Source: Gamarada debralockiae (lineage: Eukaryota > Ascomycota > Leotiomycetes > Helotiales > Hyphodiscaceae). Taken from it: 64,000 nucleotides of DNA. Shown here piece after piece: positions 33,941 to 45,037 of the stretch (positions are counted from its first letter, which is position 1; each line of letters begins with the position of its first letter). The notes under the pieces are model-generated. The model searched no databases and was not told the DNA's origin. It was given only the letters and a program-made list of their open reading frames with translations. The stretch spans positions 30,744 to 94,743 of the forward strand of contig NXFV01000472.1 of NCBI GenBank assembly GCA_002803225.1, given 5' to 3'. The position numbers and the translations under genes were made by a program.

Positions 33941-36308
33941 TTAATCCACCAGATAGCCACCACTCTGCACAAAACGCATCTGGTATTCTCTCAAATCCGC
34001 CCAGTTCCGCAGCTCCTCTTCCTCATCGACCGTACCGTCCGCACTCTCGCTCCTACCACCTGGACTGATTCGCTCCAGCTTCATCAAGACGTCTAAGAAG
34101 CGTCCTAGGTACTCTTCTGACTTCAGAGCTAGGGGACCTTTGCGGTTTTGAGGGGTATCGATTAACGTTGAGGCGATTTGGCGGATTTTGTTGATCTGGA
34201 GGATGTTAGGAGGACAAACCACACAGTAGAAGGCCTGAGAAAGGGAGGAGATAGAGAAGGAACTCACAAAAGAATTAGCATTAGGCTCCATATTTACCTG
34301 GCTGATACTTCCCAATACTCGAAGCAAATCCTTGATAATGGATTCGCGCTCGCTATTAACCATCGTCTCGATACCATCATAATCGCTAGTCATAGACTTC
34401 GGCAGCATTCCATCCAAACCACGGGCCATCAAACCGGGTGAGCTCAGTTGTGAAGTACCACCATTATTGGCTTTCATCTGCTCGTACACCTCGTGTAAGT
34501 TCCAATACTTCTCCACGATGTAGCTTCTCGTTCCCAGCTGGCTGGCATAGATATTCGCCTTTTGGATTTCATACTGCAGCTTTCGCCTCGCATCGGCATC
34601 ATCCCATTGGGATATATCATTGCCATTGGATCTAACTCCAGGATAATCGGTCATAGGAGGATAGTATTGTCGGTCTGTAGGTTCATATTGGCCTGATTGG
34701 GGGTTGGGTTGCAGCAACAGTTCTCGTGGCGCAGTGAGTAGGACACTCTTGACGCTGCGGAGAGCATCTTCTAAGACCTTCTTCTGGCGGTTCCAGTCGA
34801 AGACTTGGTCGATTCCGTAAGCCATTTCCATGGTTGCGAGGGGGGTGAGGGTTTGGTAAATTTGGATTCCAAGGTTGAAACCGGCGAGCTTGGAGATGAT
34901 GCCGTCTGGTTGGCGATCAATGTGGCTGACATAGATGTATTCGTCGTCGACTTCCATAGGTAGAGGAGGATATGGATCGCTTGGTGTTGGAGGAGGGATG
35001 AGAAGTTCGCCGAATGTTGCGCCAAGCTGTTGCATTGATCTGTGAAGAAATGTTAGAACCCGCGGGCAGGCCCCGGATGAAGGCAGCACATACCTGACTC
35101 CGACAAACATGATCCAGAACACTCTCCTACCAATCTCTTGTCTGATGTAGTCAACTCCAACTGGCTGACCATGGCCATCAAATGGTCCACCCTCTGCACC
35201 AAAAGTGGCAGGAAAACCACCAACGCCTAGGAAACCGGCATTATCTGTCTTATGTGCACCAAGGACTCTTACAATGTTCAACGTCTCCCCAAAGTATAAT
35301 CGGCAGTGCTTCCGTTGGAAGGTATATGCAGCTGCCAGACCAAGGAAATAGCTCGTGCAAGCATCGTAGACTGATAATTCCTTGTCCAGATATCCCGCTC
35401 CGCGAGCTTCAACAGCTATCTTATGACACCGCTCAACCAAGCTGATAGAACTAGGGAACATGTTCTCACGGCGTTGATTTTTCAAATGTAACCGTGGTCG
35501 TCGAGGAAATGATGCCACTAAAACTCCAACCATGGAGGCTAGTAATGCGAGGAAAGAGGGGTTGTTGAGATCTTCTCGATGCTTGAAAGCAGCGCGGAAG
35601 GATGGTTCGTGTGGGAAAGGGGCGAGAGGGTGTATGTAGGTAAAGAAGTCATCGATGAGGAGTTCGAGGGTATTAAGAGGGCATATTGATTCGGCATTGA
35701 GCTGTGAGGAGAGGGATGCGAGAGTAGCTGCGACGTTATTCGGGGATGTTGGAGAAGAGAAGCCGCCCACGGATAGTGATTCCTGCGATTCCTCCAATTT
35801 GCGCCGCTTCTCACGCTCCTTGATCTCTTCAGCATGTCGATTAGGAGGTCCTCGTCGGCGACTGGGTCTTTGGAAGGTACATGGGATATCGAGCGCTGCA
35901 CAAGCTTTGCATGGAGGTCCTGTCTCGTCGCACTGTGGCAAACACAATCAGCAACCTGCGAGTACCGCCAATTAAGATCCTCGAGCTCCATACCTTCACT
36001 TTTCGAATACTGCAAGAATCGCAAGCTTTGCGCAAACGATTTCCCTTTGGTGTCTCAGCTCCACTGCTCGCAGGCGCGGGCGCACTCTGCACCTGCTCTG
36101 CATGACCATTCGCGTGGCCATTGTTGTAAATTGGTTGTTGCTGCTGCTGTTGCTGCGGAGGTTGCGAATCGTACTGGTAGGACTGGGGAATGGGCAGACC
36201 ATGATGCGCCAGCGGGTCATTGGATCGCGCAGGCTGCTGATGAATCTGAGCATGTGGATGTGGATGATGAGGATAACTGCTGTTTCCCAGGCCTGAGTAG
36301 GCGGACAT
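33941..36308 (-). CDS. Zn2Cys6 transcription factor with fungal_trans domain
   Basis: Exons 36308-35994, 35932-35094, 35039-34268 and 34195-33941. The second and third introns are 54 and 72 bp, multiples of three, so a long frame runs through them; donor and acceptor sequences and loss of conservation mark them as introns. The N-terminus is His/Gln-rich with a polyglutamine run. The binuclear zinc cluster is CDSCSIRKVK-CDETGPPCKAC with C-x2-C-x6-C-x5-C-x2-C-x6-C spacing, split by the first intron. It is followed by a basic RPSRRRGPPNR linker. A fungal_trans-type middle region contains the typical FFTYIHPLAPFPHEPSF and EIGRRVFWIMFVGVR stretches. It is a nuclear DNA-binding regulator, probably of carbon or nitrogen use. 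Its targets are unknown; the neighbouring MFS gene is a candidate by position only. Confidence 0.92.
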
Positions 36309-38122
36309 TTTGTCGAGGTGGGATGTGTCGGCGAGATGTCGGGAGATGTTGAAGGGCAAGGGATGGTAAAGGCAGCGAAGTTGAACTTCGGCCGGACGAT
36401 GATCAGAGGGCGAGGATAAATTCTGGGATATAAAGACGACGGCGACAGACGGCAAACGACTTTTCAAGATCTGGGGAAAGGGGGAACTCCGAGTTTGAGT
36501 TTCGGGGACTCCTGAAGGTGTCGCGATTGTACGTCAGAGGGTGAAGGAAGTTAGTTGATCACAATCAATCAACGGCCCCTCCTTGTCTGCCTGTGTATGT
36601 CTCGGCCCTATTATCTTTTCAATCCAGATACCTGGAGCAATAGCAGGGTTTCAGTTGCGCATGCCTCCGTATGGTATCCTGACGTATGGGGAAGAGAAAG
36701 GTGGTTGTTGCAAAAAGAAGGCTGAGGCGCAACGTTGAATTGTTTTGTGGTTCACGGAAAGCCTTTTGGAAGGTGAAGGTTGGTTGTTTGTTGAAGTGAC
36801 AAGCCTCCGTGCAAATTCGCTCTCTCCGCCATTCGATTCGCGCCCGCCCAATAATCTCGCATCCGGATTACCAGATGAAAAAATGATCCGAGAGTTTTCT
36901 TCTGGAACAAATTGTATGCTTCTAGAAGGTCATAAAGAAGCCCCTTCATCAATTCTTATTCGGCAGATATCTTAATGGTGGATCTTCAGGCCACATTCAA
37001 GGGATCAGGGCGCATTGAAGTTCTCAGCGCTCTGCATGAAGATGGTGCAGCAAATCATCAGTGGACGGCGTTTGCAGGGCCGTACAATTAGAGTTTACTC
37101 TGCAGGACTAGCTACCCGCAATCACCATAAACGGTGGCCTTGCGAGATCGAAGAGCGGAGCTGTACGAGTCATACCAGTGCCGATAGGGCCAGCCGAGGG
37201 GCAGGAAGTTTCGTGATTTGCACACCCATCAAATTCTAATGCATCTTTTTCAATTCTTCACCGTTCATCACCAACTCCAATTTCAAGGAAAGAGAAGAGA
37301 AAATGACCTCTTTATGCTACAGCCGTGGCTTCACTAAGCTCTCTCAGAGTCATTGCGCTGCATTAAGACCTTTTGGTGGCCTTACAAACTATCCAATCGC
37401 CCTCCTGAAAACAGAAACTAAAACGCCGCCCTTCAACGTCACTCCCACTTCGTCCCCTCAGCCCAAAGTATCTTTGACAACGAGATAAAGCCACGTGTTA
37501 GCCTTCTAGTCCCTCGTTTAGACTGCCTACCCAGCCTTCTAGAAGAACTTAATATAATCTTCAAAACTCAAAAAGGTCTTTCGATAGGCAAAGCAAGGTG
37601 ACACTTCCTGGATTAATTTCGATAGGCCACTGCTTTATGGCTTGAGCTCTGCGGCTCCGGGTAGTCCCGGCACTATCAGAGCAGTTATGAAGTTGCCCGT
37701 CGGCCAAGGGTTTTCGCCGAGGCAGAATGGAGACGACGGTTTTCCAACGATATGTCGGTCAGGGATGATTACTCTCGGTTCCAACCGCAGTAGGGCTGCG
37801 GTGTTTGACGGATCCGAAGGTTTGAATCATGTAGTATGTGTTCATCACACAGCCTCCTTAATCGGTGGACTTCTCTGACTCGAGCTGCTGGGATTTAGAT
37901 TGGCACGTGACATTTAAGGATCCTTGAATACCCGATTTGGGCGCTTGAAATGATGCTAATGTTGGTGCTCTAAATCAAGATGCACCTGCAATTAAAGAAT
38001 GTATCAAACCTTACCTGAAAATTTTGGTCTTTTATTAATTTCGATTACAGTAACATGCTGACCCCTTTCCCCTTCAGAGCCGGCTTCCCCTTCGAAACAC
38101 CACTAAGCGAGCGCAATACGAC
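36309..38122. other. Gene-free interval
   Basis: Upstream region of the Zn2Cys6 gene and 5' flank of the MTHFS-like pseudogene. Short frames only, with no family motif and no repeat structure that I can support. Confidence 0.4.
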
Positions 38123-38907
38123 TTGAATATTGTTTCTCCTTCCAATACCAGCGCCAGCCAAGAATTAGTCAACCACAAGTCCCTCATTCGCGAAAAAGTC
38201 TGGTGCCAACTCCGCCACTTCGCAGACTCACGTTTCTACCACGACTACTCCTCATTCGTCACCGACTTCCCCGGCTCAAACCATCAACCGATCTCCTCAC
38301 TTCCCTCTCATGTTAGAAAAGCGCTTCAATCCTCTTTATAGCACCAGATAACTGCCTGCAAACCTTCCGCTTCCGCGCTTTGCAGGATGGGAAGAATGTC
38401 CTCGTCACAACGTGCGGCATCCGTCGTGGCTTCTGCCTCCTCGATTCTAGTATCATGGAGAGCAGCAATTGGGAGGTTGCGAATCTATTAGATTGAATGG
38501 AAATATATGGCCGCCATATCTCACTTGCTCAACTTCAAGCTCAGAAGACGAAAATTCCGTTGATGGTCACCAGAACAGGAGCAAATTCCTCTCGCAACGG
38601 GCTTCGATTTGGCAAAGGTCACGGCTTCTTCGAGTTAGAACGGAGAATGCTGTACTCAATTGGGGTCATTGACTAAAGCACACAGGCGATGGCTGTGGTG
38701 CATGAATGCCAGGTTTTGGTTGAGGAGTTGAAGGGGGAGGAGTGGGATACGGGTTATGATTTCGTGTGTACGGAGAGGAGGATCGTTGAGGTTAGGGAAG
38801 CGAGGAAACCGACTTGTGGAGCGACGTGGAAGAGGCTGGACAGGGGTATGGAGGAGGAGATTGAGCCGTTGGGGGAATTGAAGGGTTTGCTGAGTTTTGG
38901 TGCTTGA
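38123..38907 (+). pseudogene. MTHFS-like (5-formyltetrahydrofolate cyclo-ligase fold) pseudogene
   Basis: The family order is clear: NHKSLIREKVW, DSRFYHDYSSFVTDFPGS, PDNCLQTFRFRALQDGK, GIRRGFCLLD, FGKGHGFFELE and VVHECQVLVEELKGEEWD. Fungal relatives form an uncharacterised branch of the MTHFS family. The gene is broken at least three times. A frameshift near 38320-38330 separates the first two blocks. A TGA near 38491 replaces the Gly of the LLDGME motif. A TAA near 38670 precedes the VVHECQ block. The glycine loop of GTGAI is also altered (RTGAN). All blocks are in order and on one strand, so it decayed in place. Confidence 0.75.
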
Positions 38908-39342
38908 GGAGTATCGGTGTTTATCGAAGCTTAAAGAAACAATGGGTTTTCTTGAGGACCTATCGTCGAGGTCATTGAAGGCAAAGATTCTTCAAGATTC
39001 ACGTGGCTTGAGAATGTGTAAACTTTGGAAAGCTGTTCACACGCTGCGGTATTTAGTGATGTAGGTGAGGTGGCCAATCACAACGAGAACCATGTTGTGA
39101 CCTGCTTCATGTACACTTTCCCCAACATCGTGATCTTCCTTCGTTGTCTGTATTCAATCCTCCACATCATTCTTTCCTTCGTGCAGAATATCAGTTTTAG
39201 CTTTACCCTCACTCCGCGCAATGGATCGGTCGCTGGCTCAAATAGCTTCGCTATTCGGGAGGAAGAAGGCTGGAAAGTACTCTGGGTCACGAGGCTAGCG
39301 CTTATCAGCACTCTCCCCCCGACCAATAAATCACGAAATCAG

Positions 39343-39585
39343 GCTCCTCACGCTCCTTCTTGGGTCTTTCCTGCAGGTGCCCAAGTTATTCTGCGCCTTG
39401 AACGGCTCGCAGTCGACTATACTCCAAAATATGAAGCATTGTTATATGTCAGGGGCTTGACCGAAAAGCCCAAAGCGTCTACCGTATTACTTGCATCACA
39501 AGCACTACTCCGTATGCTTATAAATGTAACTGGTGCTTTTGAGAGAATTAGAACCATTTCTAATAGAAAGGATAGGTGCTTATAG
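39343..39585 (+). pseudogene. HET-domain relic (N-terminal edge)
   Basis: Within a 186-codon open frame, YTPKYEALLYVRG matches the YEALSYxWG entry of HET domains. The following VLLASQALL and AFERIR fit the VNGxxxxVxxNLxxALxxLR run. The diagnostic WIDAICINQ never follows, and the upstream part is not HET-like. A fragment, perhaps cut by the element ending at 40017. Confidence 0.45.
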
Positions 39586-40017
39586 GTGGGTTTTGGGGTA
39601 TCCAGCGCCGGTAATGTGTTCTCCTACAAAAGGGCTTCTCGCAGGAATAAACGCCTCTTTTACATATAATCTTCATTCGCAGTCAGCTGACATCCTTTAG
39701 TAAGAGAATTCTGCTCTAACAGTGGTCTAGAATAGACAGGGTTTAACTTCTAGTGAGGGGTGAAATGAGCCCCCACTATTGTCGAATCAGAAGATAGTAT
39801 GTGTGCAAATCATGTATTGATTGATAACTGATTGATAACTAAGGAAGGAAGAATCGTGGGGTTGCCAGAACCCGAGATATGTACACAGACCCGTTGCCAT
39901 AGCAACTGACAACTATATTCTTATAAGAACCCTGTGATGTATTTAGCTAATTAGAAACGTTTCTTATAGAAAGGATTTCTTATAGAATGAACTGCTCTTA
40001 CAAAGCAATTAATACGG
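39482..40017. mobile_element. Possible second copy of the TA-flanked inverted-repeat element
   Basis: The right end (agcaattaatacgg followed by TA) closely matches the right end of the MITE at 59550-60008. A weaker left end (TA then ccgtattacttgc) occurs at 39480. If both are real the element is 536 bp. The left end overlaps the HET-like reading, so only the right end is firm. Confidence 0.45.
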
Positions 40018-40439
40018 TATATGACTGGAGAAATTCAACCAAAGTCTGAACTTGCAGTGACTCGCATATCTTGCTCGAGCGCCCCGGTACCTCTGATACA
40101 AGGACAAGGACCGTATCTCTAGATTAATGCTATCTGCTTATAATTTGATCGATCTCGAACGAAATACCGCTGAAAGTTGAGGTCTATTTTGGGACGGCTT
40201 TCGTTCTACAGTTTATGGATCCTGGACCCCCCTAATTAGTATAATTAGCGCGACTACCTGCCGCTAGTCTACCTGAACCCATATAATCACCTGCGTGGGC
40301 CCCACAATCTCTGCCCCTTTTACTACTGTATACCACAGGACCGCACGCAACAAATACGCTAACGCTAGGCGATATGTGGCAAGTGGCGTGAGGTCAAGAG
40401 GAATCTGCATGCATACTTGTGCTCTCTTAGGAGCTATTT

Positions 40440-40628
40440 AATATTAGGGTCTTCCTACTAGTAAATTATTTACTTCCAGGAACTTTCTACTAGCATCTGT
40501 TTTCTTATAGGATCTATTTTCTCATAGGAATTTTCTCATGGGAACTATTTTTTCATAGAATTTATATTCTCATAGGAGTTATTTTGTCCTACGAACTTTC
40601 TCCTGGGATAATTTTCTCATGGGAACTG
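40440..40628. repeat. Degenerate minisatellite, about 19-bp unit
   Basis: Eight or more imperfect copies of a unit like ttttctcataggaactat, with variants such as ctcatgggaactatt and ttcttataggatctatt. No coding potential. Confidence 0.7.
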
Positions 40629-40734
40629 TGATAATCTGGAATTGATAAGCATATATTTCATCGCAGTCGATGAAGCGTACCTGAAGCAGCACAGAGTTGA
40701 TTCTTCTAAATGCACATTAGAGAAAAGCAACAGC

Positions 40735-42257
40735 CTACGTTGAATGGTTCGAGACAACCTCCCCTCTCGCCCTCTGCCACCACAAACTCTGCCTCCACAC
40801 CTCTCCCTCCTCCCCACCGAATAGCATCCGCCACTTGCGCAAGAACCACGGCGCTGCTTCCAACTCCGCATGTCCCACGGCTGGCCCTGTCCCTCTCCAA
40901 CCGCGCCAGAACTCGCGTCACTGTTCATACTACTCCAGCAGGAAAATCCATTTTCAACAGCAATGTCTCTCTTTAACTCCCTTATATCAATCAAGTGCGG
41001 CTGTGTTGCAGATAAGTAATGGCACGTGCCCGGAAGGCTGGTATTGGGATGAGGTCCATGACAGCCGGATGTGGGTAAAGCACTTGCGGCAGTGTAGGCT
41101 TAAGATGTGCTGGAGTCGACGGGTTAGTGACAGCTGCGAGAAGCTTCTTTGGGTCATCGGCTGGCGTTAGGGGGCGGTACAAAGGCGAGGAGTCGAGGCA
41201 TGGCGGCGTGATGACGTCCTGGACATGAAAGCCCATACTTTGAGCATTATGGATACACGCCAGAAGTATCTCAGTCTGAGAAAACTGGATGCATTTCCTC
41301 CATGGGCCAGGTAGGCGGGATGGAGATGAGATAGTCTGAGAGGTAGTTGCAGGTTGACGGCCGTTAAGTAGCACTTCAACTCCTGTAGCAATGGCTCTTT
41401 CGAGATCAAAGCCTTTAATAAACATTATTTTATCCAGCATATTCTCATGACTAAGGTAATCATCTGAGCGAAGTTGTGAAACGATATATAACGGCGAGTT
41501 CAACAACAATGGAGATATGCCCTGGGGTGGAGGCCAGTCTCGGGCCGCAGCACTCGAGTCTTCTAGAGGCAGAAATTCCAGCGCTCTTGGAGATAATTCG
41601 TGTTGATCCAGAACGGTAGGGGTACTAATTGACGTAGACAATCCACTGGGGGCTAAGTCACTGTGGGGTCTAAGACATGAGAGTTCTAGATCAAAAGGGA
41701 TGCTCGTCACGCTGGAATCGATGCTCGAAAATGGTGGACTAATAGTGGGTGGCCAAGCAGATAGTAGTTCAGTAATATTTTCAAGGTCAATAATTGGTTG
41801 AGAGCCAGTTTGTGCTGTGCAGCTGAGGTCAAGCGGTGGCAAAGGCAATTGGTCTTGCGGAGTAATAACATCGTCTTGGGGGGAAGTAGTTGTCCTCTCC
41901 TCTTGAACTTGCTCCGGCTGTATAGAAGATGCTAGTAGAGTGTTTCTAAGAGCGTGAGTTACCTCTCTCGTGATTGTTGTATCACCTGGTCCACGATTTG
42001 TTGGCCGAGGCGGCAGCTCCAGATTCTGGGGTGCCGAGCTCTGTGATTGGTGCTGCACTCTCTGCTTTTGGCCTAGCCACTAAGTAAGTGATGAGTAAAG
42101 GCCATAATAACTTGCACTTACAATAGGTTCTCTGGTTTAGACGATTTAACTCACGGCGAGCCTCCGTCAGGGCACGCTTCCGAGGTCCGCGGCGACGGCC
42201 GGTGTCTGGAGTCATCGACGTGCAAATGAGAGCATTCGGTTCGGCAGTCGTAGCCAT
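40735..42257 (-). pseudogene. bZIP-like factor with DUF3425 domain, two frameshifts
   Basis: The ATG at 42257 opens an exon with a basic region (RRRGPRKRALTEARRELNRL). An intron with gtaag donor and ctag acceptor leads into QKQRVQHQ and a long Pro/Ser/Thr-rich activation-type region. The DUF3425 part follows: SPLYIVSQLRSDDYLSHENM, then HPAVMDLIPIPAFRAR. After that the similarity moves to a second frame (GQPWDMRSW, near 40890) and a third frame ending in PWFLRKWRMLFGG and RARGE near 40740-40850, then a stop at 40735. The third shift looks like loss of one G in W-E. Both breaks lie at the C-terminus, so the protein may still be made but shortened. Either a young pseudogene or sequencing errors. 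Confidence 0.65.
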
Positions 42258-42630
42258 CACTTGATATCAGCTACGTTATTGTGTACCAAGTAGTACAAAC
42301 AGAGAGAAAGTAAGGGGCTGGCAGCGGTGAATTGTGATATCGAGGGAAGGATTGCTGATGCTGGTTAGTCCAGGAATAGGCTCGGTGTTAGAGTAGGGCT
42401 TCTATCTCCGAACCAATCGAATGAGCCCCCCAAGATGCTTACATACTGGGCTTACACACTGGCTTACACCCCGAACCGCTCAACCTGGAATAAATAATCC
42501 CTGCACGTGACTTTCCTCTCCTCCCTGTCTGCCAGATGATTATGAGAACGATGTTTTACTCCCCAAAGCAGATGGTAAGCCAGATAATCCAGCATTGTCG
42601 ACATAAGCCAAGTCTCAAGGGAAGGAGGCG

Positions 42631-42637
42631 TATAAAG
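42631..42637 (+). promoter_or_regulatory. TATA box of the NmrA-like gene
   Basis: tataaag, 93 bp upstream of the ATG at 42724, in a pyrimidine-rich leader. Confidence 0.5.
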
Positions 42638-42723
42638 ACCACTCTTCACGTCTTTTCTCTGTCGTCCTTAGAACAAGAGTTCATCTTTCCTCTCCTTTCA
42701 CTATCACTGCTAATACGCAAATC

Positions 42724-43728
42724 ATGGCGGCACCAAATCGAAAGATAATTGTTGTTGTTGGTGCTACAGGAAACCAAGGCAGCTCAGTAGCACACACATT
42801 CCTCAGTCTTCCCAACTGGAAGGTTCGCGCTACGACCCGTAACCCTTCATCTCCAGCCGCTCAAACCTTAGCAGCGCGCGGCGCCGAAGTTGTTCAGGCG
42901 GACCTTTTGGACCTTAACTCCTTATCCAAAGCATTTCAAGATGCGCATGCTATCTTTCTCAACACCGATTTTTGGGGGACTTACAGGCCCCTCGTGGCCG
43001 CGATAATGGCGAATAAGGCAAACCTCAGACAGCCTGAGCCCAGTAAAGTTGCATGGCAGACCGAGATTTCTCATGGCAAGAATGCTGCTGAAGCAGCAGC
43101 TAAAATATCGACTCTAGAACGTCTTGTCTACTCAGCGCTCCCGGCGGTGAAGAAGCTGAGCGGCGGAAAATATCAGTGTGATCACTTGGATTCCAAAGGT
43201 GCCATTGTCGATTACATTGAGAACGAGCTCCCTGACTTGGCCAAGAAAACATCCTTGATCTACCTTGGCGCATACAACACAAATGCATTGCTTGCACCGA
43301 AATTGGATCCGCTGGACGGCAAGTACAAGTACTTTAGGCCAATGACCAAAGCTACAAGAATACCAATCATCGACCCGAAAGAATCCACAGGACCATTCAT
43401 GAAAGCTTTGATTGAGGACGAGCAGCCAGGCATTAAGCTATTAGCGTATAACACCGACAGTTACTTGACTCTGCAAGAGATTTGTAACATCTGGTCGAGG
43501 GCAAGTGGCAAGGAAGCTAGTATTGTGGAAGTGACCATTGAATTTATTCATCAAAAGTTCGGTGTTCCGATGGAAGTGCTGGAGGGTCTACCAGCCCTTG
43601 TCGAGTTTGGATACACGGGTCCGATAAAAGTGATTGAACCGGGTGAGCTGACGACTAAGGTGCAGACCAAGTCATACGAGGAGTGGATGAAGGGAAGAGA
43701 CTGGAAGGCAACCCTAAAGGTCGACTAG
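42724..43728 (+). CDS. NmrA-like NAD(P)-binding protein
   Basis: Single exon, 334 residues, ATG at 42724 preceded by a TATA box. The Rossmann nucleotide loop is VVGATGNQGSSVA near residue 12, and ADLLDLNSL marks the end of the next strand. Later LERLVYSALPAVKKLSGG and YLGAYNTN match the NmrA/HSCARG family. These atypical short-chain dehydrogenase relatives bind NAD(P) but usually lack the YxxxK catalytic pair. Some sense redox state or repress transcription factors, others are reductases in metabolite clusters. No catalytic pair is evident here, so a sensor role is a little more likely. Intact. Confidence 0.9.
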   Translation: MAAPNRKIIVVVGATGNQGSSVAHTFLSLPNWKVRATTRNPSSPAAQTLAARGAEVVQADLLDLNSLSKAFQDAHAIFLNTDFWGTYRPLVAAIMANKANLRQPEPSKVAWQTEISHGKNAAEAAAKISTLERLVYSALPAVKKLSGGKYQCDHLDSKGAIVDYIENELPDLAKKTSLIYLGAYNTNALLAPKLDPLDGKYKYFRPMTKATRIPIIDPKESTGPFMKALIEDEQPGIKLLAYNTDSYLTLQEICNIWSRASGKEASIVEVTIEFIHQKFGVPMEVLEGLPALVEFGYTGPIKVIEPGELTTKVQTKSYEEWMKGRDWKATLKVD

Positions 43729-44050
43729 CCTACACTTCTTAGGTTAGCGTGAGATTGGCGTTAGTCATAATGATGGAATCGGCCCGACTTCAATGACATA
43801 GAGATTCCTTTTGTAAAAATAGATACCTAAGTAGACTTCATTACGCTGACTTTGCTAATAACCGATCGTTCTGTGTATGCTTTCCCCCCCTTCCACTAGA
43901 CAGTGAACTATCCGACCATGGGGCTTGTACTGTAAAAGGATTCTGCTAAAATTATATTATTGTGAATGAGAATATAGCCCAAAGAGGCTCTATTGACGCA
44001 AACAATCGAGGACATTCTAGCCCAAATTTCCAGAATTTTCTCTCCTGCCT

Positions 44051-44814
44051 TCAACTAGCAAGTTCGAGTTGGATCATGCTCCTTCTCTTGAGCGTCTCAT
44101 CCTCATCGCCCGCGAGTTGATTTAGCTCCGCGTCTGACATATTGCCTATGAAGCGAGGGGAGAAGATCCACAGGGGACCAGTCTCACTACTAACCAGGAA
44201 GTGGTCAACTGCTTGTAAACAAACAGCATCGACGAACCGACCTTATAGTAAGACTTAAGCGTATCATACAAGTCTTGAATCGTGTGATCTTTATTGCTTA
44301 TCACAATTTTTAGTGTATCTCTAAGGTGTAAGAGCGGCTCTCTCTCCACATCGTCCGTCCACCATGAGTTAAGGGTTTCAAACTGGAGCTTCAAACTTGC
44401 CTATCGTGATTTGCGTACGTTCTCTGCAAAGTAATGGTTCATCGTCATTAAATTTCCGCGGCGCTCGACCTCGCCCAAGAAGGAAACTTGTTGTAAAGCC
44501 TGTTCGTATGATGGAAGCAGAGACTGAGCCAACGTCTCCCATAACCTTTCACAGAGAATTTCGTCATTGCTGTTGATAGGTCTAGAAGGTACGGTGATAA
44601 TCTGGGGAAGACCGAATAGCTGGAGAAGGCCGAAGAGCTGGGGAAGTCCGAGGAGCTGGGGAAGGCCGAGGACCTGATCAATTACGGGCTCCTCTGACCT
44701 TGCAATACCATTAATCTCGGTAAAATAGTTCACAACCACTTGCCCAATGTGAGGAACGGTCACGTGGGAGCATGTTACATGATGAATAGCCGAGGCATTC
44801 GGAATCCTGTACAT
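44051..44814 (-). pseudogene. Dynamin-type GTPase, C-terminal (GED) fragment
   Basis: The frame from 44814 holds the end of a dynamin stalk (LLPSYEQAL, then MTMNHYFAENVRKSR). After a TAG at 44403-44401 the same frame continues into the GTPase effector domain (HTIQDLYDTLKSYYKV). One frameshift near 44243 then leads to the normal ending FVDAVCLQAVDHFLV, WIFSPRF and NMSDAELNQLAGDED. No GTPase domain is attached. The leading part includes the 107-bp segment shared with the other dynamin piece at 49.1 kb. Fungal dynamins of this class (Vps1/Mx-like) deform membranes. This piece cannot do so alone. Confidence 0.8.
44571..44677. repeat. 107-bp direct repeat, copy B
   Basis: Identical to 49125-49230 except for one extra A. 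It begins tgttgataggtctagaagg and ends gccgaggacctga. Internally it is a tandem of about 18-bp units (tccccagctcttcggcct on the minus strand) that encode RPSPAP-like hexapeptides in copy A and LGLPQL-like ones in copy B. Confidence 0.95.
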
Positions 44815-45037
44815 AAAAACTGACTAACCACTGCAGATACAACTATTTAGCGATCAGTCTCTGTAACCACTTACTTGGAACTCACTTGCTGATAACTTGC
44901 AATCTACCTTATTATGTCTCACGATTACCTCAGTGTATAAGCTAGACCCAGTGCTTTACACCCAAAACATACAAGTACAATGATTCTCCCATACACCTTC
45001 CCCTTGCTACGTTTCTGGATCATTCCCTCAGACGTGC

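Noticed and set aside
34196..35093. A single uninterrupted long exon for the Zn2Cys6 gene
   Set aside because: Two inserts in the frame begin with gtatgt or gtgagt and end in cacag or tccag, have lengths divisible by three and break conserved sequence, so they are introns.
39025..39342. First part of a 186-codon plus frame as an intact gene
   Set aside because: Only the last third resembles a known domain (HET); the first part has no motif and no upstream gene structure.
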